From Lachnospiraceae bacterium (lineage in GTDB: Bacteria; Bacillota; Clostridia; Lachnospirales; Lachnospiraceae), in assembly GCA_017399685.1 (NCBI GenBank), contig JAFQBM010000005.1, forward strand, positions 1 through 64,000: DNA of 64,000 nucleotides, in the 5' to 3' direction. How positions within the stretch are numbered: the stretch's first letter is position 1; each line of letters starts with the position of its first letter. Position numbers and translations under genes: made by a program. The notes beneath the pieces are model-generated. The model was not told the DNA's origin and did no database searches. It saw only the letters and a list, made by a program, of their open reading frames with translations. This document shows, in pieces, positions 7,878 through 17,191 of the stretch.

Positions 7878-10031
7878 ATGAAAGCAAAGAAGAAAAGTAT
7901 TGTTACGCTTGTTGTATTTTTTCTTTGTGTCATACTTAGTACTTATACCGTGCTATTTGGACTGATTGATACAGCAGGTGCAGCAAAGAACATTAAATTA
8001 GGATTAGACCTTGCAGGGGGTGTTAGTGTTACTTATGAAATTCAAGGTGATAATGTAACTGAGACCCAGATTAAAGATACCATTGCAAAATTACAACAAC
8101 GTGTTGAAAAGTATAGTACAGAAGCAGAAGTTTACCAGGAAGGTGATAATCGTATTACGGTTGAAATTCCAGCAGTAGAAGATGCAAATGCTGTTTTGGA
8201 GGATTTGGGTACTCCAGGTGCTTTGGAATTTTATGCTCCAGACGGGGAAACAGTAGTGTTGACAGGTTCTGATGTTGCAGATGCATATGTTAGTTCGGAT
8301 AATTCAGGAGTGGGAACTTCTTATGTGGTTGGTCTTGAATTAACAGATGAAGGTGCTACTAAATTTGCAGAAGCCACAGAACAATATTTAGGACAAATTA
8401 TTTATATTGTATATGATGGAGAAGTAATCAGTTTTCCTACTGTAAACGCTGTTATTTCGAATGGTGTTGCATCCATCAGTGGTATGGAGGATTATGAGGC
8501 AGCAGATTATCTTGCAACTCATATCCGTATCGGTGCATTACCAGTAGAATTAAAGGAATTACGTTCACAAATCGTAGGTGCGAAGCTAGGTCAGGATGCC
8601 ATTGATACTTCATTACTTGCAGGTGCTATTGGACTTGGAATCGTATGTGTTGTTATGATTGTAATTTACCTGTTCCAAGGTGTTGTTGCAACATTGGCTT
8701 TAATCGCATATGTTCTTCTTATGTTACTGGCATTAAACGGATTTAATGTAACTCTGACTTTGCCAGGTCTTGCGGGCATTATTTTATCCATTGGTATGGC
8801 AGTGGATGCAAATGTTATTATCTATACACGTATCAAAGAAGAAATCGGAGATGGTGTATCCGTTCGTACAGCCATTCAAAATGGATTTAGTAAGGCATTT
8901 TCAGCAATTTTTGATGGTAACATAACTACTTTAATTGCAGCAGCAGTATTGTGGTGGAGAGGTACCGGTTCTGTTAAGGGATTTGCCCAGACATTGGCAA
9001 TTGGTATTATCTTGTCTATGTTTACAGCCTTATTTGTTACAAAGCATTTAATGAAAGCTTTCTTCGAATTAGGAGTGCAGGATAAGAAATTCTATGGTGT
9101 GCAGAAGAATGTAAAGGTTAAGAACTACGTGAAGTTTAGTAAGATTGCTTATCTTATTTCTTTTGCCGGGATTGTATTAGGTTTCGTATTCTTACCGATT
9201 AATAAAGATAAAACCGGTCAGATTTTAAATTACAGCTTGGAATTCAAGGGTGGTTCTACTATTGAAGCAACTTATGATAAGCAATATAGTGTATCAGAAG
9301 CAGAGGAAGTTGTGGTTCCTGTGATTTCGGAAGCAGCAGGAGTTTCTGTAGCAGATATTCAGGTTCAGCCTGTAGAAGATAGTAATAAATTAATTATCAA
9401 GACAACCCAGCTAAGTGATGAACAAAGACAGAATGTGGAAACAGTTTTAGTAGAAAAGTTTGCGGTTACTGATTTCTCAACAGAGTCTATAAGTTCCGTA
9501 ATTAGTAGTGAAATGAGAATGGATGCTGTTATTTGTGTTATTATAGCTACTATTTGTATGTTGATTTATATTGTTTTCAGATTTAAGGATGTTCGGTTTG
9601 GTGCCAGTGCGGTATTAGCATTGGTGCACGATGTATTGATTGTATTTACGGTTTATTCTGTTGCAAGATTATCCGTTGGTAACACTTTTATTGCATGTAT
9701 GTTGACTATTGTTGGTTATTCTATTAATGCTACCATTATTATCTTTGATAGAATTCGTGAAAATATGTCAATAATGGGTAAGTGTGATTTAAAAGAAGTA
9801 GTAAATGCAAGTATTTCTCAAACTTTTACCAGAACCATATACACTTCATTAACTACCTTTATTATGGTATTAGTACTTTATATCTTAGGCGTTCCTTCTA
9901 TTAAGGAATTTGCTATTACTTTAATGGCAGGTATTTTATGTGGTGCTTATTCTTCAGTATGTATTACAGGACCTTTGTGGTTATTAATGAAGAAGATTGG
10001 TGCAAAAAAGAAAAAAGCAGCAGATAATTAA
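7878..10031 (+). CDS. secDF: Fused protein translocase subunit SecDF
   Basis: A single 717-residue polypeptide joins SecD and SecF, the proton-driven factors that pull proteins through SecYEG. The SecD half has an N-terminal helix, the DLAGGVSVTYEI motif, a periplasmic-type P1 domain (~45-230) and six membrane helices (~245-420). The SecF half (~425-717) has a smaller exterior domain with the EFKGGS motif and six helices ending in a lysine-rich tail. ATG at 7878 is preferred because AAGGAG (7861-7866) precedes it by 11 nt; an ATG at 7854 overlaps the maturase and has no suitable site. A terminator follows at 10056. Confidence 0.95.
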   Translation: MKAKKKSIVTLVVFFLCVILSTYTVLFGLIDTAGAAKNIKLGLDLAGGVSVTYEIQGDNVTETQIKDTIAKLQQRVEKYSTEAEVYQEGDNRITVEIPAVEDANAVLEDLGTPGALEFYAPDGETVVLTGSDVADAYVSSDNSGVGTSYVVGLELTDEGATKFAEATEQYLGQIIYIVYDGEVISFPTVNAVISNGVASISGMEDYEAADYLATHIRIGALPVELKELRSQIVGAKLGQDAIDTSLLAGAIGLGIVCVVMIVIYLFQGVVATLALIAYVLLMLLALNGFNVTLTLPGLAGIILSIGMAVDANVIIYTRIKEEIGDGVSVRTAIQNGFSKAFSAIFDGNITTLIAAAVLWWRGTGSVKGFAQTLAIGIILSMFTALFVTKHLMKAFFELGVQDKKFYGVQKNVKVKNYVKFSKIAYLISFAGIVLGFVFLPINKDKTGQILNYSLEFKGGSTIEATYDKQYSVSEAEEVVVPVISEAAGVSVADIQVQPVEDSNKLIIKTTQLSDEQRQNVETVLVEKFAVTDFSTESISSVISSEMRMDAVICVIIATICMLIYIVFRFKDVRFGASAVLALVHDVLIVFTVYSVARLSVGNTFIACMLTIVGYSINATIIIFDRIRENMSIMGKCDLKEVVNASISQTFTRTIYTSLTTFIMVLVLYILGVPSIKEFAITLMAGILCGAYSSVCITGPLWLLMKKIGAKKKKAADN

Positions 10032-10055
10032 TAAATGCTGAAATAAGAAAATAGA

Positions 10056-10095
10056 GAGAAAAACCATGGGGTAGTGACTTCATGGTTTTTCTTTC
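10056..10095 (+). terminator. Terminator after secDF
   Basis: GAAAAACCATG (10058-10068) pairs perfectly with CATGGTTTTTC (10081-10091) around a 12-nt loop, with T residues inside and after the 3' arm. Confidence 0.85.
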
Positions 10096-10163
10096 GTAAG
10101 AATAAAAAGTGTAGTAAAGCAGTGAAGAATTAGGATAATGATTAGTAGCTTAGAGGAAAAAAG

Positions 10164-11927
10164 ATGAAAGAAAAGTGGATGTTGCGTACGAAAAAAGCTG
10201 ATTTTAATGAGATAGGTAAGAAATTTAAGATAGATCCTTTGCTTGCGAGACTAATTCGTAACAGGGATATCGTTCTGGAAGAAGATATTGAGAAGTATTT
10301 ATATGGAACCAAGGAAAATATGTATTCTCCCTATTTTTTAAAGGATATGGAGAAGGCAGTTTCTATTTTGGAAGAAAAGATTGCAGGGAATAAAAAAATC
10401 AGAATTATTTCTGATTATGATGTGGATGGAGTAATTTCAAATTATGTTCTTTATAGAGGCTTACAGGAAATAGGAGCCAATGTAGATTATGAAATCCCAG
10501 ACCGAATCAATGATGGATATGGAATCAATGAAAGAATGGTAATAAAGGCGAAGGAAGATGGAATTGATACCATACTAACCTGCGACAATGGAATTGCTGC
10601 AGTGAATCAGGTTGCTTTGGCAAAAGAAAGTGGGATTACAGTTATCATTACGGATCATCATGATGTGCCATTTGTCATGCAGGAGGGAGCAAAAATCGAA
10701 CAATTACCAAATGCAGATGCTATTGTAAATCCAAAACAGGAAGATTGTAAGTATCCTTTTGAGAAAATCTGTGGGGCGACTGTGGCATATAAGCTGATTC
10801 AGGCATTGTATGAAAAAAGAGGTTTGGAACATGATTTTTATTTGGAATATCTGGCAATTGCTACTGTCTGCGATGTGGTAGATTTAACTGACGAAAACAG
10901 AATTATTGTAAAAGAGGGATTAAAACGCCTCAATGCAACCAAAAATCCAGGAATCAAGGCATTATTAAAAGAGAATTTCAAAGAGGAAATTGAGTTAAAT
11001 GCGTATCATTTAGGATTTATCATTGGACCTTGCATTAATGCAGCAGGAAGGCTGGAACATGCTGGAGAGGGGCTTTCATTACTTCTGGCGAAAGAAGAAA
11101 AATCGGCTGCAGAAATGGCAAGTCATTTAAAAATGCTGAACGATGAACGAAAGGCACTGACAGAAAAAGGTGTAGAAAAAGCAATAGAATTAGTGGAAAA
11201 TACAAAGATAAAAGAGGATAAAGTTTTAGTCGTTTATTTAGAGGAGTGTCATGAAAGTCTGGCAGGGATTATTGCAGGAAGGATTCGTGAAAAATATAAT
11301 AAACCTGTAATTGTATTAACCCGGTCGAAAGAAGGAGCGAAGGGCTCAGGTCGTTCCATAGAAGAATACTCTATGTTTGAAAAGTTAAATGAATGTAAGG
11401 AATATCTGGATAAATTCGGAGGACATCCAATGGCGGCAGGATTATCATTAAAAGAAGAAAATATTGAAGCTTTTAGAAAATCTTTGAATGATAAGTCTGG
11501 TTTGTGTGAGGAGGATTTTACGAAAAAAATCTATATTGATATTAAGATGCCATTTTATTATATTTCAGAATATATCATCGAACAATTGGAGCTTTTAGAG
11601 CCTTTTGGAAAAGCAAATGAAAAGCCGGTTTTTGCGGAAAGTGATGTAAAGGTTATAGAAGCAAGGATATTAGGAGAAAACAAAAATGTGTTAAAATTAA
11701 AACTGGCTACGGATTCATCCAGTATGATAGAAGGAATTTGTTTTAAAAATACCATGGAAGAATTATTAAAACAGATAGAAGAAAAACATGGAGTGGATGA
11801 ATTGGATAAAGTCTTTGAAGGAAGGGAAAATGACCTTAGACTAAGAATTATTTACTATCCATCTATCAACAACTATAGAGGAAGAAAGACACTACAGGTG
11901 GTAATCAATAATTTTGAATTGATGTAG
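10164..11927 (+). CDS. recJ: Single-stranded-DNA exonuclease RecJ
   Basis: This 587-residue DHH-superfamily nuclease is predicted to degrade single-stranded DNA 5'-3' in recombination and repair. The metal-binding motifs are visible: DYDVDG (84-89), CDNG (~135) and DHH (164-166), then the DHHA1 GGHPMAAG motif (~420) and a C-terminal OB-like domain. The length is typical. ATG at 10164 is preceded by an AGAGGAAA site. apt follows 121 nt downstream in the common Firmicute recJ-apt order. The relA gene that often comes next is absent; a glycosyltransferase occupies that place. Confidence 0.94.
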   Translation: MKEKWMLRTKKADFNEIGKKFKIDPLLARLIRNRDIVLEEDIEKYLYGTKENMYSPYFLKDMEKAVSILEEKIAGNKKIRIISDYDVDGVISNYVLYRGLQEIGANVDYEIPDRINDGYGINERMVIKAKEDGIDTILTCDNGIAAVNQVALAKESGITVIITDHHDVPFVMQEGAKIEQLPNADAIVNPKQEDCKYPFEKICGATVAYKLIQALYEKRGLEHDFYLEYLAIATVCDVVDLTDENRIIVKEGLKRLNATKNPGIKALLKENFKEEIELNAYHLGFIIGPCINAAGRLEHAGEGLSLLLAKEEKSAAEMASHLKMLNDERKALTEKGVEKAIELVENTKIKEDKVLVVYLEECHESLAGIIAGRIREKYNKPVIVLTRSKEGAKGSGRSIEEYSMFEKLNECKEYLDKFGGHPMAAGLSLKEENIEAFRKSLNDKSGLCEEDFTKKIYIDIKMPFYYISEYIIEQLELLEPFGKANEKPVFAESDVKVIEARILGENKNVLKLKLATDSSSMIEGICFKNTMEELLKQIEEKHGVDELDKVFEGRENDLRLRIIYYPSINNYRGRKTLQVVINNFELM

Positions 11928-12048
11928 TGTGAATTATTGAGGTTTCGCTTGTGTTTTTTTTCATTAAGATATATACTATACTTTATGAAAGTATGTATAA
12001 AATAGTTTGAACATAAAGAATGCGTGAAGAGAAAGGCTTGGTGCAAAG

Positions 12049-12573
12049 ATGAAGAAGTTAGAAGATTATGTTGTAAGCATTCCGGACTTTCCGGAAAAGG
12101 GAATTATCTTTCGGGATGTTACTTCTGTAATACAGGATAAAGATGGATTACAATTAGCTATCAATGAGATGCAGGCTTTGCTGGATGGAGTAGAATGTGA
12201 TGTAATCTTAGGAACAGAATCCAGAGGTTTTATTTTTGGTATGCCTATTGCATATAACTTGAAGAAGGGTTTTGTGCCTGTTCGTAAGAAAGGAAAGCTT
12301 CCAAGAGAAACCGTAAGTGCAAAGTATGATTTGGAATATGGAAGTGCGGAAATTGAAATTCATAAAGATGCAATTTTACCAGGGCAGAAAGTAGTGATTG
12401 TGGATGACCTGATTGCTACGGGAGGAACCATTGAGGCAACTGCAAAGCTGGTGGAAGAATTAGGCGGAGAGGTTGTTAAGATTATCTTTTTGATGGAACT
12501 GGCAGGATTGAATGGAAGAGAAAAATTAAAAAATTATGATGTTGCTTCTGTAATTTGTTATGAAGGAAAGTAA
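12049..12573 (+). CDS. apt: Adenine phosphoribosyltransferase
   Basis: This 174-residue purine salvage enzyme converts adenine and PRPP to AMP and pyrophosphate in the cytosol. The PRPP-binding loop VVIVDDLIATGGT spans residues ~115-127. The N-terminal IPDFPEKGIIFRD segment and the LGTESRGFIFG flexible-loop region are characteristic of Apt. The length is standard. The 120-nt upstream gap holds an AT-rich palindrome-like stretch (ATACTTTatGAAAGTAT) that may be part of its promoter. The next gene starts 9 nt after the stop, so apt may be cotranscribed with the glycan cluster. Confidence 0.96.
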   Translation: MKKLEDYVVSIPDFPEKGIIFRDVTSVIQDKDGLQLAINEMQALLDGVECDVILGTESRGFIFGMPIAYNLKKGFVPVRKKGKLPRETVSAKYDLEYGSAEIEIHKDAILPGQKVVIVDDLIATGGTIEATAKLVEELGGEVVKIIFLMELAGLNGREKLKNYDVASVICYEGK

Positions 12574-12582
12574 AAAATCATT

Positions 12583-13548
12583 ATGAATAACAGTAATGTA
12601 AAATTGTCCCTGATTATTCCATGCTATAACGAAGAGAAGAATATTGCCCCTTTATATGATTTAATAAAAAAAGATTTGGGACAATTTCATGGAACCTATG
12701 AGATGATATTTGTGAACGATGGAAGCAGGGATGATACAAGAAAAGAATTGAAGAAAATTCATGCCAAAAAAGATTATACCAAGATCATCGACTTTTCCAG
12801 AAATTTTGGAAAAGAGGCAGCCATTTATGCAGGTTTGTTGGAAGCGAAGGGAGAGTTTATTTCCATTATGGATGCTGATTTACAGCAAAGACCGAAATAT
12901 GTGCTGGATATGGTGAACTTCTTGGAGGAAAATGAAGAGTATGACTGTGTAGCAGCGTTTCAAAAAAGAAGAAAAGAATCGATGATACTTCGTTTCTTTA
13001 AGAAATTATTTTATCGGCTGATAAATAAAATGACGAAAATCACATTTGTGCAAGATGCCAGTGATTTTCGAACATTTCGAAGAAATATGGCAGATGCAAT
13101 CATCGAAATGAAGGAGTATTTCAGATTTTCCAAAGGGATTTTTTCCTGGATTGGTTTTGAAACATATTATATGCCTTATGAGGTAGAAAAAAGAGCCAAT
13201 GGGAAAACAAAATGGTCTTTTTCCAAGTTGTTTCATTATGGAGTGGGAGGAATTATTTCCTTTTCCACTATGCCCCTTAGATTTTCTACTGTGATGGGAA
13301 TGGGATGTTCTTTTTGTTCCTTGATTTATCTGGTTGCTGTAGTTTTGAAACGATTGTTGCATGGTGTGGAAATACCAGGTTATGCTACGATTGTAGGGCT
13401 GATTTTGTTACTGGGTGGTTTAGAATTGTTTGCCATAGGAATTATGGGAGAATATCTTGCAAGAACTTATGTTGAGACGAAGAAACGACCGATTTTTATT
13501 GCCAGAGAGAAATTAAGTTACAAGGAAGACGAAGGAAAAATGTCATAG
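12583..13548 (+). CDS. GT2 polyprenyl-phosphate glycosyltransferase (GtrB/DPM1-like)
   Basis: This 321-residue enzyme is of the GtrB/ArnC/dolichol-phosphate mannosyltransferase class. It would move a sugar from a nucleotide donor to undecaprenyl phosphate on the inner membrane face. The GT-A domain (1-225) shows IIPCYNEE, FVNDGSRD and the metal-binding MDADLQQ motif. Two C-terminal helices (~232-255 and ~262-290) anchor it. The gene starts 9 nt after apt and is followed after 10 nt by a GtrA-family flippase. This pairing suggests the two supply a lipid-linked side-chain sugar for transfer outside the cell. The sugar cannot be read from sequence. Confidence 0.9.
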   Translation: MNNSNVKLSLIIPCYNEEKNIAPLYDLIKKDLGQFHGTYEMIFVNDGSRDDTRKELKKIHAKKDYTKIIDFSRNFGKEAAIYAGLLEAKGEFISIMDADLQQRPKYVLDMVNFLEENEEYDCVAAFQKRRKESMILRFFKKLFYRLINKMTKITFVQDASDFRTFRRNMADAIIEMKEYFRFSKGIFSWIGFETYYMPYEVEKRANGKTKWSFSKLFHYGVGGIISFSTMPLRFSTVMGMGCSFCSLIYLVAVVLKRLLHGVEIPGYATIVGLILLLGGLELFAIGIMGEYLARTYVETKKRPIFIAREKLSYKEDEGKMS

Positions 13549-13558
13549 GTACAAGCAT

Positions 13559-13990
13559 ATGTTAATGAATAGGATAAGAAAAATATTTGATATGGAGACA
13601 GTCCGTTACCTTGTGATAGGTGCTATGACAACAGGGGTGAATTTTGTCCTTTGTTTTTTGTGTGACAAAGTGTTTGATATCTCCTTTATGGTGTCTAATG
13701 TAATTTCCATTTCAGGTGCTATTTTGTTTGCTTATTTTGCGAATAAGTTTATTGTATTCCGAAACCATAAAGATAATATCAAACAGGTTATCATGGAGTT
13801 TTTGAGTTTTATTGCTACCAGACTGGTTTCTATGGCTTTGGAACTATTTTTTGTATGGCTTACGGTTGAAGTAATGCACATTCTTCCTTATGTGGGAAAA
13901 CTTGTCACACAGGGATTAGTGATTATTACAAATTATTGCTTTGGAAAATGGGTGGTATTCCGAAAGCAAAATGTGCAGGAAAGAAATTAG
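13559..13990 (+). CDS. GtrA-family small membrane protein (lipid-linked sugar flippase candidate)
   Basis: This 143-residue protein has four predicted helices (~16-38, ~42-62, ~78-101, ~112-131). Its YLVIGAMTTGVNF start, ANKFIVFR and GKWVVFRK motifs are hallmarks of the GtrA family. GtrA proteins are thought to flip undecaprenyl-phosphate sugars made by GtrB-type enzymes, and a GtrB-like gene lies directly upstream. No GtrC-like multi-helix transferase is seen next to them, so the acceptor step is unassigned. Confidence 0.88.
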   Translation: MLMNRIRKIFDMETVRYLVIGAMTTGVNFVLCFLCDKVFDISFMVSNVISISGAILFAYFANKFIVFRNHKDNIKQVIMEFLSFIATRLVSMALELFFVWLTVEVMHILPYVGKLVTQGLVIITNYCFGKWVVFRKQNVQERN

Positions 13991-14002
13991 AGGGAATGGA
14001 AA

Positions 14003-15433
14003 TTGGTTAGTAAGAGAAAAGAGTATGTTAAAATTAGAAAAAGATTTAAAAAAATAGAGATGACAGTGATTATGTCACTTAAAATTTTGATGTATGTAAG
14101 TTTGTTTTTTACCTTTTTTGGGCTTTTTTCCATTGATAACTGGCAAATTCTTACGATGTCAAGAACCATGGCAATTACCATGTCTACCTTTGTGGTGGTG
14201 GGACTGGCGTTTCTTTCTATTTATGGTGGCTATGATATAGGAAAAAGAAAAAGTAAGCCTATTATTTATTCTATTTCACTGGCAACAGTAATGACTGATC
14301 TGGTGACATATGTGCAATTAATGATTATGAATGTTAATAACGCAAATAATTCTCATTTGCGTTTTGAGTTTTTAGAAATATTAGTACTTGTTATTTTTGT
14401 TCAGATTGTGATTATCGTGGCATTTACCTATGGTGGAAATTATATTTATTTTAAAATTAATCCGCCGGAAAAGTGCATTATTGTTACATCTTCACAGGAG
14501 GGTGTAGATAATGTAATGAAAGGTATCGGAAAGTATAAGAAGCAGTTTAAGGTTAAATTTGTTCTGGATTACGAAGATCATATGTTGATGGACAAGATTC
14601 TTCGATGCGATACGGTATTTATTTATGATATTCCCATCGAAGAGAGAACTAAAATTGTGGAATTTTGTTATGAATATCAAAAGAATGTATATTTTAATCC
14701 ACAAATCGGAGATGTAGTAGAAATTAATGCAAATCATTTTGTTTTTGATGATGTTTCTTTGATTGGAGCCGAATTCAAAGGAATGTCTGTGGAAAAACGT
14801 ATTATGAAACGTGCTATGGATGTATTATGTTCAGCATTTGGGTTGGTTCTGACTTCTCCGTTGTTGTTAATATGTGCAGTTTTGATTAAATGCAATGATG
14901 GTGGTACTGTGTTTTTTAAGCAGAATCGTGCCACCAAACATGGCAAAGTTTTTTCTTTGTATAAATTCCGCACCATGAAGGAAAATGTGGAAAATTATTC
15001 TGCTACAGAGGGTGATGACAGAATTACAAAAGTGGGACGTTTTCTTCGGAAGTATCGAATCGATGAATTGCCACAGCTATGGAATGTGTTAAAAGGAGAT
15101 ATGAGTCTGGTAGGACCAAGACCAGAGATGTTAGAAAATATCTTTCATTATACAGAAGAATTGCCGGAATTTGAGTATCGTTTAAGAGTAAAGGCGGGGC
15201 TTACCGGATATGCACAAATTGCAGGAAAATATAATACCAGTCCAAAGGATAAATTAATTTTAGATTTGATGTACATTGAAAATTATAGTTTATGGCTTGA
15301 TATAAAATTGCTGTTTCAGACAGTGATTGTGTTTTTGAAGAAGGATAGTACAGAAGGCTTTAAAGAATTGGAGAAAAATGATAATTTAAAGTATAAAAAT
15401 CCAAGAGAAGAAAGAGATAGAAGTGAAAGATGA
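14003..15433 (+). CDS. Initiating sugar-phosphate transferase (WbaP/CpsE-like)
   Basis: This 476-residue polyprenyl glycosylphosphotransferase would start glycan synthesis by placing a sugar-1-phosphate on undecaprenyl phosphate. The N-terminal half has four to five membrane helices (~20-150) and a CoA-binding-like middle domain (~155-255). The C-terminal bacterial sugar-transferase domain (~265-460) carries KRAMDV, FKQNRATKHGKVFSLYKFRT, KVGRFLRKYRIDELPQLWNVL, DMSLVGPRPE and GLTGYAQI. The TTG start at 14003 is supported by AGAGGGA about 6 nt upstream. It overlaps the next glycosyltransferase by 11 nt, indicating an operon. Whether the first sugar is a hexose, GlcNAc or another cannot be decided. 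Confidence 0.92.
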   Translation: MVSKRKEYVKIRKRFKKIEMTVIMSLKILMYVSLFFTFFGLFSIDNWQILTMSRTMAITMSTFVVVGLAFLSIYGGYDIGKRKSKPIIYSISLATVMTDLVTYVQLMIMNVNNANNSHLRFEFLEILVLVIFVQIVIIVAFTYGGNYIYFKINPPEKCIIVTSSQEGVDNVMKGIGKYKKQFKVKFVLDYEDHMLMDKILRCDTVFIYDIPIEERTKIVEFCYEYQKNVYFNPQIGDVVEINANHFVFDDVSLIGAEFKGMSVEKRIMKRAMDVLCSAFGLVLTSPLLLICAVLIKCNDGGTVFFKQNRATKHGKVFSLYKFRTMKENVENYSATEGDDRITKVGRFLRKYRIDELPQLWNVLKGDMSLVGPRPEMLENIFHYTEELPEFEYRLRVKAGLTGYAQIAGKYNTSPKDKLILDLMYIENYSLWLDIKLLFQTVIVFLKKDSTEGFKELEKNDNLKYKNPREERDRSER

Positions 15434-16382
15434 GGCTTTGGGCAAAATGATTGATATTTTGTTGGCAACATATAATGGTGAAAAATTTATAAAAGAATTG
15501 TTGGATTCTTTACTTAACCAAAAATGCGAGGAAGATTTTTGCATCAGGATTAGAGATGATGGCTCTAAGGATGCTACCTTTACGATTTTAAAAGAATATC
15601 AGGAGCAATATCCAGAAAAAATATTTGTGAAAGAAAATCAAGTTCCAACAGGCAGTGCGAAATGTAACTTTTTTAAATTGCTGGAAGATGCGAAAGGGGA
15701 TTATGTTATGTTCTGCGACCAGGATGATATCTGGGAGGAACATAAAGTACAAATCACCATAGATGCCATGAAGAAACAGGAAAAAGAGAAAGGCATATAT
15801 CCGGTTTTGGTATGTACGGATTTAAAAATAATCAATGAAAAGAAAGAAATTCTGTCTTCTTCCTTTCGAAAATATATGAATTTGGAGAATGATGGAAAGT
15901 TAAGGAGACTGATTCTTCAGAATAATGTTACCGGATGTACCATGATGGTAAACCAGCCTTTGCTGAATCTTATGAAAAGAAAAGTAAAGGTAGAAAATAT
16001 TTTAATGCATGACCACTATGCTGCGATTCTGGCGTTGATGTTTGGAGAAATTGTATATCTTAATAAATCTCCGATTTTATACCGTCAGCATGCCGATAAC
16101 AGCGTTGGGGCAAAGGATGCTAAGAGTATTTCTTATCTTTTTGACAGGTGGAAAAGGGGAAAGAAACGATATCAAAAAGACCTTTTTGCCTCTGCCAGAC
16201 AGGTAAATGAAATTTTAAACTGTTTTTCAAATGAGAAAATGGATGAAAATAGTAGAAAATTATTAGAAGAATATGCTAGAATAGAAAAGATGGGCAAATT
16301 ACAGCGAATTCGATTTTATTTAAAATATAAAGTATTTAAGTATGGCTGGATTCGATGCGTTATGGGATTTGTCTGGGGATAA
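15423..16382 (+). CDS. GT2 glycosyltransferase (RgpB/rhamnosyltransferase-like)
   Basis: This 319-residue soluble GT-A enzyme has the opening motif ILLATYNGEKFI, IRDDGSKD and the metal site FCDQDDIW. These are common in wall-rhamnan and O-antigen rhamnosyltransferases. The C-terminal third is basic and helical, as expected for membrane-surface association. The GTG start at 15423 overlaps the upstream gene by 11 nt; an ATG at 15447 is an alternative. The rfb (rml) dTDP-rhamnose genes downstream make rhamnose a plausible donor, but this is inferred from context. Confidence 0.86.
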   Translation: MKDEALGKMIDILLATYNGEKFIKELLDSLLNQKCEEDFCIRIRDDGSKDATFTILKEYQEQYPEKIFVKENQVPTGSAKCNFFKLLEDAKGDYVMFCDQDDIWEEHKVQITIDAMKKQEKEKGIYPVLVCTDLKIINEKKEILSSSFRKYMNLENDGKLRRLILQNNVTGCTMMVNQPLLNLMKRKVKVENILMHDHYAAILALMFGEIVYLNKSPILYRQHADNSVGAKDAKSISYLFDRWKRGKKRYQKDLFASARQVNEILNCFSNEKMDENSRKLLEEYARIEKMGKLQRIRFYLKYKVFKYGWIRCVMGFVWG

Positions 16383-16402
16383 TTAGATTTTGGAGGCGAA
16401 TT

Positions 16403-17191
16403 ATGAACACCAAAGTAAGTGGGTGTATCGTTACCTATAACGAAGAAGATATCATTGAAGATTGTATTTCTTCCATATTGCAGTATACAAAAAATCTGGA
16501 TTTTACATTATACATTTCAGACAATGATTCCAAGGATAGAACTGTGGAAATCATAAAAGAAAAATTTCCGCAAGTGGTTATAATAGAAAATAAAAGAAAT
16601 GGTGGCTTTGGAGACGGACATAATAAGGTTTTAGAACAGTTAGATTCTGAATTTCATGTAGTGATTAATCCGGATATTATTTTAAAAGAAAATACCATAG
16701 AAGAGTTGGTGGATTATTTAAAATTACATGAGAATGCAGCTATGGTTACACCTAAAATTTTAAATGAGGATGGCAGTGAACAATATCTTCCAAAACGAAA
16801 TCCAAGGTTTTCTTATGTCATTTTAAGTAAGTTTAAGCCGTTTCGTCATTACCGAAGAATATATACAAGACAGGATGAGCAGATAAGCGAGCCAACTGCA
16901 GTGGAATTCTGTACGGGATGTTTTTTTGTGATACGAACCAAAGTTATGAAACAGTTAGGTGGATTTGATAAGAGATATTATATGTATTTTGAAGATGCAG
17001 ACCTTTCAAGAGAAGTTAGAAATCTTGGTTATGATGTAATTTTTTACCCAAGGGTGAAGGCGGTTCATAAGTGGAGACGGGAGAATACAAAATCCTTAAA
17101 AGGAATTTTCCGGTTTTTAACTTCTATGATGAAATATTTTTGTAAATGGGGTGGTAAGAGTGAGAAAAAAAGAAACACGCAGAAAGTATAA
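16403..17191 (+). CDS. GT2 glycosyltransferase (WbbL-like)
   Basis: This 262-residue GT2 enzyme has the motifs VSGCIVTYNEE, ISDNDSKD, NKRNGGFGDGHN and VINPDI. It ends with MYFEDADLSREVRNLG, typical of WbbL-type rhamnosyltransferases. ATG at 16403 is chosen because TGGAGG (16391-16396) precedes it by 6 nt; the longer frame from 16355 would overlap the upstream gene. Its 3' end overlaps the next glycosyltransferase by about 32-41 nt, so all these genes are probably translated from one mRNA. Confidence 0.88.
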   Translation: MNTKVSGCIVTYNEEDIIEDCISSILQYTKNLDFTLYISDNDSKDRTVEIIKEKFPQVVIIENKRNGGFGDGHNKVLEQLDSEFHVVINPDIILKENTIEELVDYLKLHENAAMVTPKILNEDGSEQYLPKRNPRFSYVILSKFKPFRHYRRIYTRQDEQISEPTAVEFCTGCFFVIRTKVMKQLGGFDKRYYMYFEDADLSREVRNLGYDVIFYPRVKAVHKWRRENTKSLKGIFRFLTSMMKYFCKWGGKSEKKRNTQKV

